Positions 1 through 9,626 of a stretch of 64,000 bases of DNA are shown one piece after another. This stretch comes from Sipunculus nudus (Eukaryota > Annelida > Sipuncula > Golfingiida > Sipunculidae): positions 50,841,058 through 50,905,057 of the forward strand of contig CM049310.1 in the NCBI GenBank assembly GCA_026874595.1, given 5' to 3'. The notes beneath the pieces were generated by a model. The model had not been told where the DNA came from. It worked only from the letters and a program-made list of their open reading frames with translations, and made no database searches. Numbering within the stretch: the first letter of the stretch is position 1; the number at the start of each line of letters is the position of its first letter. The position numbers and the translations under genes were made by a program.

Positions 1-1376
1 ACTGATACAGTGAGTGATAGCTTGAAGGTAAACCCGGCCTTGGAACGGCCTCCTGTATACTCCAACCAGGTGGAGAGTGCACACGGGTGTAAAGAGTTTC
101 GAAGTTCCCTGTTTATGTTTGCGCTATAGACAATTTTGTTTGTGAAACACCACAGATATATTTCTATCCCTTTCGTTAATATAATAAGCAAAAGCTACAT
201 TGGGTCATTTTTACAAGGTTACTGAAAATAGCATATTATTAATACATTTCACTAATATATGGTACACTTTTGATTATAAATGTAAGTCAAGCGTTTATTA
301 CAGATTGATCCATGAGCTGAAGTCAACATGTTGGACTGTATTAAGACGTGAAATAATCACGTGCCAAGATTTACATGTCATCACTAGAACTTTCAAAATG
401 AAGGTTCTCTATGTGCGTTGATTTAATGTTACAATAACAGGGTTCTACACTCTGTCTTATCAATGGTGAACATCTTTATCCTATGAAGTATTTCATATGG
501 AGAATATGTATGTTTTGTGGTTCATGGTTTTAACGTTATTACAATGCCCACTGTCTCCTCAAATTAGCATGGCGTGACCAAGACACTACAAGGTGGACAC
601 TATATACATTACCGGTTTGCACAGCTAAAGCAGACAAAGTCGAAATTCTAAAAGAATATTATACAGTGAAACAGACTAGCCCTATAAGGCAGAGAAAGAA
701 TGGTACATGTTGAAAAAGGAACTTTCTTCGGATTACCATTAGGCCGTAATCATATATTTTTAATTACGGCAATAATCATTTATCACAAATTATATCTTAT
801 CTAATTAATATCAGAACTATTCTAGAGATGTTTCTGGAGATGGTTTCATTATTGATTCAATTTTAATTACTCTTGCCAATGTTTAAGTGAATTATAGGAA
901 GAGACAGCATTTTATTATTTTCGTTATAAAAAAAAACTTTAATGATATTAAAGTACTGAAGCAGAATAATGCTGAGCTAAACGAACACCAGCTTGGGGAA
1001 TAAAATCATGCTACTGTTGATTAAAGTATTCCCACTGCACTTTTTTAAATAAATGCAGCACCGCCTCAGGGAACTCGGCTTGGGTCAATACCATTTAGTA
1101 TATGGTGAATAATAAATACGATAATCCAAATCTTAGTCCCTGCGGTAATAAATAAAACTGACGTCTTACACCACTAGCGGTAGGTGTTAAATGTCATTTC
1201 TTTCCAAGATTAGTTAAGTGATTGACGACCCGCTTTCTGGAATTAGGTGAAGTAAGAAATTCCAAATTACATTTGTTACGGACTGCTCATACAGCGCAAT
1301 CTCAAACAGAACGTGCTAACTCGTGCTGAAATAAAACCAGGCGTGCTTTGTTGACTAACAGTTTCATGATAAAGAT
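1..1376. other. AT-rich non-coding stretch
   Basis: I see no supportable gene here. Open frames are short and unrecognised. The one visible structure is a small hairpin at 743-770, where GCCGTAAT is repeated in inverted form as ATTACGGC around a 12-nt AT-rich loop. It is too short to call a functional element. Confidence 0.6.
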
Positions 1377-1510
1377 GTATAATCATTTTATATTATAAAC
1401 CAGGGCGCCAATCTTCTTCAATAAATATCTGCTAGATATAGTGTATATAGTGTATAATCATTTTATATTATAAACCAGGGCGCCAATCTTCTTCAATAAA
1501 TATCTGCTAG
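1377..1510. repeat. 59-bp direct duplication, period 75 bp
   Basis: A 59-bp block starting GTATAATCATTTTATATTAT and ending at CTGCTAG occurs at 1377-1435 and again, identical by eye, at 1452-1510. The 16-bp spacer is itself a small GTATAT-rich repeat. Lack of divergence between the copies suggests a recent duplication, probably by slippage across the GTATA motif at each copy's start. No coding content. Confidence 0.85.
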
Positions 1511-2414
1511 CGAATAAAAACGAAATAATATAAAGGCTATTTTATCGGCCAAGCCCAGCCCTGCAGGCCTGAAATTGGACCCTTTGTTCAAACCATTGAT
1601 CCAATATGTGTGTACAGCATCAGAGCGGACCCTATGAAAGCCATATCATTATCGGTTTGTTTGTGCAGGAAGAAGCTAAAGGTAAAGGATACAGCACTTA
1701 AAAATACTTTCTCTTCCACTGAACTGGGATAACATCAAGTATACGATTCTAAGGCCGGGTCCCTATGCTCGGAATGCGGAAAATTGGTAGATCTCCAAAG
1801 TTCATTTGCTGGAAAATATTGTACTATATCAGTATTCGATTTTTCTAATGAAACAACAGTTCCCTAATTACGTTTTTACCTCTATCTCTGCCAATATTTC
1901 AGGCTTGGCAGAGACGATTTTTTTCAGGAAAAGCTGAATATAATATAGTCACAAAAAACTATCTGTAATCTGTTGTTCTGGGCGTAAGGAATGCAAACAA
2001 AGTCTGACATCTAAGGCTTTTCTAATATTCTGTCTATATTTGGGAAAAACATAACGGTTTTTGTTAATTTATGAAGTCTCGCCCGATTGCATACCAATTT
2101 TACCTAATATATTCCTGGTGTATATTTAATGTTCTTTTTCGTATCATTATAAAGGTAATTTTAGATTATTAAAAGCAATTACAGGGAGTACTAAATGTGT
2201 ATTAATATTCATTGTTGCCATATAGCAGAGCACTATAACTAAGATGTATTAAATTCATGCTAAATAAAAAATATAATTTAATTATTAACAAGGTTCTCGG
2301 TTTCACAGTCATAACGCAGATATTTTTCTGCATGCATTGCCTTTCAAAGTATAATACTTTGAAATAAATTGTGCGGTATAATTTTTAAAGATTATCCAGA
2401 AAAGAGAAAATTGT
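1511..2414. other. AT-rich non-coding stretch with a 10-bp inverted repeat
   Basis: No gene is visible. At 1885-1914 a perfect 10-bp inverted repeat (TCTCTGCCAA, 10-nt loop, TTGGCAGAGA) could form a small hairpin. The arms also resemble nuclear factor I half-sites (TTGGC/GCCAA), but in an everted order with unusual spacing, so I do not call a binding site. Confidence 0.5.
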
Positions 2415-2416
2415 CT

Positions 2417-2481
<65 letters not shown>
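2415..2481. repeat. (AT)n microsatellite
   Basis: An almost uninterrupted AT dinucleotide tract of about 65 bp. It is one of at least seven (AT)n tracts of 30-95 bp in the window. Confidence 0.95.
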
Positions 2482-2482
<1 letters not shown>

Positions 2483-4672
2483 GCACAGGGTCAGAAAAAT
2501 GGTTCCGACTTTTTAATGTTCCTCAATATTCCTGTCTTCCTTTGTTCCCAGCGACTGAACTGATCTTTCAAAAGTTCACGGTTCCTTATCTCAATAATTC
2601 TCGTGTTTCTATCGTGAAGAGCTTTTCATTTGTTACCAAATGTTTTTACGTTAAAAGAAAATTAGAAAGGTTTTCTTCTAATATTTCCAGAATTTTTATT
2701 TCCCTATTTTTAAGTCTAGCGAAAGGAAATCTCTGATGCAACAGCAGTATTCGGCTTGTAATTTTGGAAACTATTCCAGTGCACTCGCTCACCCAAACGG
2801 AACAGTAATTTATTACATTTACTCATTTAATAAAAATAATCTTAATTAAAAGTCCACTGAAGTTCGATTGATCTTGGCTGATGATTATGGATTGGATAAA
2901 CCGGAACAATAATGACGAGGCTCCTTTTATCTTTTTTTAAACTAATCCACTAATCTTCATGTTGTATGACGGCCTAGATGGCTCAATGTCAAATATTCTA
3001 CTTTCCCCGATTCCAATCTTTACAAATTGATAATTACTGAATTAAAAGAACATAAGGGACAAATGCAAGTAATATAAACGTCCGGTCGGCAAGAGATACA
3101 CAGACGACCAAACATAACAGAACAACACGGGCAGACAGAGGGCGGGCAGAGAAGTGTCTCCAACCTACGTCAGACTTTGGGTCTTTTTTTTTTCATTTCA
3201 CTCGTTCATCCCTGGGCCTTGAATAATTACTCTCCCATCTCTTCATTTTTCCATCCCTTCCACTTTACAGCTTTGCATAAAAAATCATGACAGATCCCAA
3301 AAGCGTTTTCTAACAAAGTGACTACGGGACAGCTTAACTGCTGTAAGTGACAAATCTAGCTTTTCACACCAGTGTCAGCTGATGCCATACTGTTTAATAT
3401 CTAGTGCTGTCCAATGACTGGGGAAGTGTGTACTATCAGCCCTACAAAATGATGTATCAGCGTTTGCAACCTTCGACAGTTTTCGCCCAGTGAGAAAGTG
3501 AGAGTTTGATACCAGGAAACCTTACAGATTGGCTTCCGTCTCTGAAATACCACAGGCTGCGTCACAACGTGCCTGGGCATTAGTGTAAATGGGAACTCAA
3601 CCCGATTCTTTACAATACATGTAGAAAGCAGGCGACGGCTGGGACGACCAGTTGGATTGAATACTCGATCTTTAAACGTTGACTCAAATTACTTCAGTTC
3701 CATTTACCATTAATTTTTCTTGGTATTCTGGCCGATTTGGCTCTTATGCTAGAGAAAAGAACACCTGCGACCTTCGGCTTTTCTTATTCACACAGAAAAA
3801 AAGTAATTCTGTCACTCTTTCATTGCACTGGGGGATTCCGTAACTTCCCCTTACACTGAGAGTATAATAAAGATCAGCCGTTCTGTATCTATAAAGAAGC
3901 CTAGTTTGTTGTCTATTAAGAGGGGCATTTCACGAAGGGACAGATTAACGCATAACACTCGCCTTTTGTTCCTTAATCATGGTATTCCCCCTCGCAATGT
4001 TTACAAAACAAGGCTCTTAGGCGACGCAGAGGTCTTCCCGGGTGGGGTGGGCCGATAAGTGGCTACTACGGAGGGATGGAAATTGACCACGTCTGCCTGT
4101 CAACGCCGGAGGCTAAAATGGCTGACTAAAAGGGAAGCTCGACCTCAGTGCCCTGCTCCCCATTCCTAGCGCCTGTGTTATTCTTCATCGCTTCACTGGT
4201 GGTATATATTTAATTAAGCTGTATACTAAATCCGTTTTAAAGGACTGAGCGCGGGCTGTTTGTTCGGCACATCCGAGCGGCCGGTCTCAGAAGTTATTAC
4301 CTAGCAAACATGTTCGTACCATACCAAGGAAGAGAGCATGATGAAATTGGGACCAACTCGCACAAGTTTTCGTGATTTGATAACGATATTTCAGAATCAT
4401 AATCGAGTGAAAGATTATGATTGTCTAAATGTCACTGCAAAAAAAATATACTGTATGTTTTTTTAAACCATTTGTATCAAATTGTAGTTATGATTAATAC
4501 AGTGCTGCCCAAGACCTGAAAAATATGAATATAATATTGCAAAATAATATTAATATAAGATCAGAGGACCATATTGTGGACTTAGGCTAATACTATACTT
4601 CGACACTTGTGAGAGTTTCTGATTAAGGTTCTATGCGAAAATGTTTACCTAAAAACCATTCTCTTAAAGCAT
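2482..4672. other. Non-coding stretch with a GC-richer pocket
   Basis: No gene can be supported. The sequence is AT-rich except for roughly 4015-4290, which is visibly richer in G+C and CpG. I recognise no coding frame or repeat in that pocket; it could be a conserved regulatory island or an old exon. Confidence 0.45.
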
Positions 4673-4697
4673 TGTATCAATAATAATTATTGATACA
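4673..4697. repeat. 25-bp near-perfect palindrome
   Basis: TGTATCAATAAT and ATTATTGATACA form perfect 12-bp inverted arms around one central A. ATCAAT/ATTGAT are cut/HNF6- or homeodomain-like cores, so a dimeric binding site is conceivable, but an AT-rich palindrome of this size can also arise by chance. Confidence 0.6.
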
Positions 4698-6060
4698 GCT
4701 AATAGTGAATTTATTACACCTACATTTAAGATTGTAATATGTTTATCTTTCCTGGTGACTCGCTACTAACTTCCTATCAACACTGATGGTGTTTGAAGCT
4801 GGGTATACTTTGTGAATATTATCAAAGTGGTAATTAGAAAACAACTAATAAGAAAAATGTTCAATGTATTCCTGACATGGTGGTGCAGTATACGTCGTTT
4901 TGCACTAATTGGCTTTAACGAGAACGGTCTATAGTTATAGTTATTGGTTATAAATATATAGTATGGCAACGAAAAGGAACGTCACTGCTGACCACACCAA
5001 TGGTGACCAAAACTGTGATACAAGTCATCCCTAAAATAAAACATGCGACCTTTAAATGAATATATGATCCGGTTGTGGGTGTAAGACATTATTATGGTGC
5101 CACATACGTGGATGAGAGTAATTACTCTTTACCTGAACGTGTTGTTTATAAGAAAGTGAAAGATACCACACTGGTATTTCCACACGCGGCCGACGTATTG
5201 TTCCAGGAGTCACGTGCATGAGGAGTTCATGAATTCCCAAGAGGCGTCGATAAGTCACGTGACATCGGCCTCCTAATACAACATGAATAATCAATGATTG
5301 ACAACTTCTAATTGGTTTTTAACACGAATATATACTCCAGTTTACATACGTTCATGGCAGTTGGATCCTTTATGCAGGCGAGCAGGAAGTGAAATTCCGT
5401 CTTTAAATTCTCTTTGCTATTTTCATTGAATATTGTTTAAACCATTGTATGTGCTATAGTCAAGATATTTTTGTAACCTTAAACTGTTGAATATAAACAG
5501 AAGAAAAACATTCCATTTCTAAGTGTTAACAACAAGGAATGCTCCTTTTTACAAAAGTCTCCAATGGTCCGAGAACCGGTAAGCTGATAACTTGTTTACG
5601 TTTCCAATATTTATCAGTAAAAACTTATTATCGTTTGTGATAAAATTGTCAATATACAAACCTAGCCAAGACCCGCTGAAGCGGGAAAAGAAACCGAGTT
5701 TTACAGAGCACCGAGGGGTATATGTAGTGGAAAGGGGTACGCAGGAGGGGTCAGTCCGGTTCTGGGGTGGAATATCTGTAACTGGAATACAATCAGAGGG
5801 GCGTCAGTGATTGGGATTAACAAGTACAAAACCCGTGGAGAGAACGAATCATAATGGGGAACCAATCACTTCAGTCGGCCAATACGGCATGATTAAAATG
5901 GGAAAGCACAATCTGCAGGCAGAAACCCATCTATGATATATGCGTCTGACCCTTTGTGTCCGCTTGATCGTACATTTTTCAAAGGTGTATAGAAGTAATT
6001 AGTCTGTTGATATGATATATATTATACGGGCTTGGTGACGGCGGCCGACCATAAAATCTA
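4698..6060. other. Non-coding stretch
   Basis: No supportable gene. Apart from the paired CACGTG boxes listed separately, I see only unique sequence. The boundary at 6060/6061 is where the 413-bp tandem array begins. Confidence 0.5.
5209..5263. promoter_or_regulatory. Two GTCACGTG E-boxes, one a full GTCACGTGAC palindrome
   Basis: CACGTG occurs at 5211-5216 inside AGTCACGTGC and again at 5256-5261 inside GTCACGTGAC (5254-5263). The second is identical to the CLEAR consensus bound by TFEB/MITF-type bHLH-zip factors, and both have the GT flank those factors prefer. Two such sites within 55 bp are unusual in AT-rich DNA. No promoter or transcript is visible nearby, so function is inference only. 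Confidence 0.3.
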
Positions 6061-6913
6061 ATGAGTTCGCCTTTTGAACATGAGATATAATTAGCACAAA
6101 AGGCGATGCAATATAGAAATCGTGCGCTCAAGAAATGGGTACCCTTTGACTGGAATAGATTGGGAATATTGTGCTTTCGGAAAAATGGGCACCTTTTAGG
6201 TAAACTAGATCAGAGGAATCATGCTTTCAAGAAATGAGCACACCCTACTCCCGCTGAAGTAAACATAACGAACGGCTGCTCTGGCAGTATACATACTCGG
6301 GTAATACTTTTTTATGTGTGAATTGATGGGTTTTAGTTTTCCCCTGTATACAGGGCAAACAAAGACCTCTAAGAAAAGAAGTGAAACTAGGAAAATTGTG
6401 GCTTTATCCAGGCAAAAATCAAATTAGTTTCTCGAAAGTTAACTAGAATACGCGTTGTCGACAAGCGAATCAAATGAGTTCGCCTTTTGAACATGAGATA
6501 TAATTAGCACAAAGGGCGATGCAATATAGAAATCGTGCGCTAAAGAAATGGGTACCCTTTGACTGGAATAGATTGGGAATATTGTGCTTTCGGGAAAATG
6601 GGCACCTTTTAGGTAAACTAGATCAGAGGAATCATCCTATCAAGAAATTAGTACACCCTACCCCCGCTGAAGTAAACATATAACGAACGGCTGCTCTGGC
6701 AGTATACATACTCGGGTAATACTTTTTTATGTGTGAATTGATGGGTTTTAGTTTTCCCCCTGTATACAGGGCAAACAAAGACCTCTAAGAAAAGAAACGA
6801 AACTAGGAAAATTGTGGCTTTATCTAGGCAAAAATCAAATTTGTTCCTCGAAAGTTAACTAGAATACGGGTAGTCGACAAGCGAATCTAATGTGTTCGCC
6901 TTTTGAACATGAG
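6061..6913 (+). repeat. 413-416-bp tandem repeat, two full units plus a fragment
   Basis: Units begin with ATGAGTTCGCCTTTTGAACA at 6061, 6474 and 6890 (last as ATGTGTTCGCC). The first two units are nearly identical, with scattered substitutions and small indels. Each has three imperfect internal blocks of about 55 bp around AAGAAATGGGTACC/AAAATGGGCACC, and a 14-bp palindrome CCCTGTATACAGGG (6342-6355, 6758-6771). The third unit stops after about 24 bp, exactly where the family A element begins, so array and element are physically fused. There is no coding frame through the array. It may be satellite seed DNA or the terminal repeats of a larger element. Confidence 0.88.
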
Positions 6914-7127
6914 GCAGATAAGTCAAACCAGTGCAGAGATATGGGTAATTTTATCCCATGGCAGAAAAACAGACGGACGCTGTGCCAAAAGTGGTTGCAG
7001 GTGGTGCCAATAGTTTTACGTATGATAAAGAGCTATGTGAGATCTATACACAAGCAAATTTTTGGCCCAATCGGTCAAACGGTTCCCGAGATATAAGCCT
7101 GGATGTCTGCAGCGTAAACATAAATGT

Positions 7128-7419
7128 AGGTGGCGCCACCTGCCACAAAATCCAGAAAGCTATCCAAGATGTATAAACCTGCAAAATTTTAGGCAGACAA
7201 GTCAAACCAGTGCAGAGATATGAGTGATTTTATCCCATGGCAGACAAACAGACGGACGCTGTGCAAAAATGGTTGCAGGTGGCGCCACCAGTTTTGCGTA
7301 GGTTAAAGAGCTATGTGAGATCTATACACATGCACAATTTTGGCCTTATCGGTCAAACGATTTCCGAGATATGAGCTTGGATGTCTGCAGCGTAAACGTG
7401 AATAAAGGTGGCGCCACCT
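7128..7419. repeat. Three AGGTGGCGCCACCT palindromes in family A copy 1
   Basis: The palindromic core GGTGGCGCCACC is perfect at 7129-7140, 7278-7289 and 7407-7418, with A/T or C/G pairs often extending it to 14-16 bp (ideal form CAGGTGGCGCCACCTG). A degraded copy (AGGTGGTGCCAA) lies near 6997. It holds back-to-back CAGGTG E-boxes and also resembles two opposed CTCF core halves (AGGTGGCGC). Conservation of the palindrome while surrounding bases drift suggests constraint or recent amplification. Confidence 0.8.
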
Positions 7420-7756
7420 GTCACAAAATCCAGAAAGCTGTCCAGGATGTATACACATGCAAAGTTTCAGGTTGATATGTCCAACCAATGCAGAGATATG
7501 AGTGATTTTATCCCAAGGCAGATGAACAGATGGACACTGTCAAACGGTTGCCGAGATATGTGGGTTAATGTGTCATAACAGACGCACGGATGGACGCAGA
7601 GCGCAGAGGAAAGGTCAGAGGTCAAAACAAAATCGGGACGCAATAGTTCACATGTGACCCGAACATAATCCCGGGTTTCGTAAAATTCCGCCCAGCGGTT
7701 ACGGAGGAGTTCTCCGGACACCTACGCGGCGGCCGCGGCGTCCGGCTGAAAACATA

Positions 7757-7786
7757 GTATCCGCAAAACTCTGTTTTGGCGGATAC
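7757..7786. repeat. Subterminal hairpin of family A
   Basis: GTATCCGCAAAAC (7757-7769), a 3-nt loop, then GTTTTGGCGGATAC (7773-7786) form a nearly perfect 13-bp stem with one bulge. In copy 2 only the outer arm is well preserved (GTATCCGCGAAAAC beginning near 25600, read on the plus strand), so the hairpin has decayed there. Position next to the shared end ...GGATACAATTA fits a transposon-end hairpin. Confidence 0.7.
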
Positions 7787-7792
7787 AATTAG

Positions 7793-9128
7793 CCGTAATG
7801 TTTCATTAAACTCTGGATGGCCATTTAAAACAAGTGCACCGGATAATAAAATAATTAAAATAATTCCAACCGTCCACTTGGAACAAAAACACTGTTAAGT
7901 CAATGTTTAGTCAAAGGTTCATTAAAGTATAATCGTGTATCAAGTATTGATCATAAGATATAGATATGAAGTTACACACAATAAGTGATTGAAAAGTGGT
8001 GCGGTACAATGAAAATCAGACACTTTTAAAAAATATCACTAACGGTCTCTGTAATTTGTAATACCTTTTTCGCTAGAGCCAGCTCGTCTGAAAGAAATAT
8101 CATTACGCCGTTTCTGTTACATATTCATGAAATTCCTGCTGCTATTTTTGTTCAAGCAGCTCCGTACCAAAGAAAATATCATTGCAGAAATACACCCTGG
8201 GTACCAACCCCGCTTAACATTTGACTTCAAAGGCGTCGGAAGCTGGAAGCACAGGCGACCTACGAAGTACTAGAGGAGCCGAGCCACAAATCATGACATC
8301 ACTCGCGTCTTGAGCCTCTGGTCCCCGAAGCTCCCCTCTTTGTTCTCCCGTTTTGTCTTCAAGCTAAACCATTATGGTGAATTAAATGTTTAGAATCAAA
8401 GAACAGCTTAAGATAGCCCTGCCAGAGACATTGAAGTTCGGAAGCGCAGGGTCGTTATTGGCACCCGTCAGTTCTCAGAGCAAGCCTCGCTTTGGTCGAT
8501 CCCTCAGCTGTCGTGGAGAATCTTCTGATACTTTTAAATTACTTTTCATGACCTGGGGGGAAGGATTTCTATGCCTTCGCTTCCTGAACTGGAGTAGGAG
8601 TGTTAAGAAGCGAATGCGCCGATATTCTTTGATGTATAGGCTCCCCTGAGATACAATATTTAATAACTGTTCCTTTAAATGTCAAGGTTAAGGACTCTGA
8701 CCTCTCTCCATGTATCATTCGATCTGGGTCGCGTTCGGTGATACTGGTTTGGAAAAACGCAGTGCAACGTGGAAGCGGGTTATAATCACTTCAGCAGACA
8801 CAGAAAACGTACATTATACATTTGTGACAAACACGGCTTTACACATTATTCAAAGAAAAACGGTAAAACTTTTATTGGTTCTATGACTTTTCTACTAAAA
8901 GTTTATTTTATTTATATATTTATAAAGTTCTGTGCATTTGATATATACAAGATGCAATATTCCGTATTATTTATTATCTTACCATAGTTGTGTATTTGTT
9001 AAACGTGATATGTTTTTAAATTTTAATGTACAATTAACGTACATTATAAATGGGTGTATTAATGATACAAGGACTAAGAAAAGACTATCTCAAGCATATG
9101 CCTATACATAGATTACAAATACTACATT
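7793..9128. other. Non-coding stretch
   Basis: No supportable gene. 8220-8660 is less AT-rich and carries an unrecognised 87-codon open frame (8386-8649); it has no motif I know. The rest is ordinary AT-rich sequence. Confidence 0.45.
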
Positions 9129-9626
9129 GTGGTCAGTCTGTTTCTTAATTATGGGCAAATCTACTCAGATTTCTATGCAAATTGCGACGTACATTTATCG
9201 GAAATTCTGGTTCCCAAATATAAATTGAACAGATCCTGTGCATACGTCTGCGTTATCAGGCCGATTCTATTAACGGACTTGTTGTCTGGCGGATTGGCCT
9301 GTGGGAGGAAGGATTTAGGCAAAATGGATCCCGGCACTGCTTCCTTCTCTCTCATTTATGGGCGTACTTGGGATGAATACAACTCCCTCGATCAGCATGG
9401 CTTAATCTCCCAGACAGAGTGGCGTTTATCTAATTATCACTATCGACAGATGTTCAGATCTGTGTCACAGAAGATTTTACTACTATTTGCCAGCTTCCCC
9501 GTTGTATACTGTACCGCGAACAGGTACACTTGTATGCTCTTAAATTTCAAATCTTGTGTCACAGTCCATAGTTTCCCCAATATTGTTGTAGACTTCAACA
9601 GATACACTTTATTTCATTATTTATAA
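9129..9626 (+). other. Longest open frame in the window (165 codons), coding status doubtful
   Basis: An uninterrupted frame of 165 codons is opened by a GTG, not an ATG, and is not a product of simple repeats. The predicted peptide has mixed composition with several cysteines, a middle part rich in charged and aromatic residues, and a hydrophobic stretch around residues 115-130. I recognise no domain, and it has no clear signal peptide. In DNA this AT-rich a frame this long is only marginally expected by chance, so it could be an exon of an unknown gene, a decayed transposon ORF or an accident. The minus strand is also partly open here. No convincing promoter or splice frame was seen. Confidence 0.12.

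Larger units (their letters stand above)
6914..7792 (+). mobile_element. Dispersed repeat family A, copy 1 (Helentron/pearl-like candidate)
   Basis: The core is a tandem array built on the motif GTCAAACCRGTGCAGAGATAT. GAGATAT recurs at 6936, 7088, 7215, 7366, 7493 and 7553, giving alternating spacings of 152, 127, 151 and 127 bp (a ~278-bp composite unit) and a truncated last step. Perfect GGTGGCGCCACC palindromes sit once per half-unit. After the core come a unique tail (GGTCAGAGGTCAAAAC, CACATGTGACC, GGAGTTCTCCGG) and a hairpin ending GCGGATACAATTA. The same order, in reverse complement, is found at 25595-26350. A tandem core plus a hairpin-bearing end is typical of non-autonomous Helentron-type elements, including molluscan pearl elements. 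That assignment is inference; no transposase or helicase is encoded. Confidence 0.75.

Noticed and set aside
6890-7176. Overlapping plus-strand open frames of 68 and 72 codons in family A copy 1
   Set aside because: They are translations of the tandem core units; reading frame is not kept between units and copy 2 has different stops.
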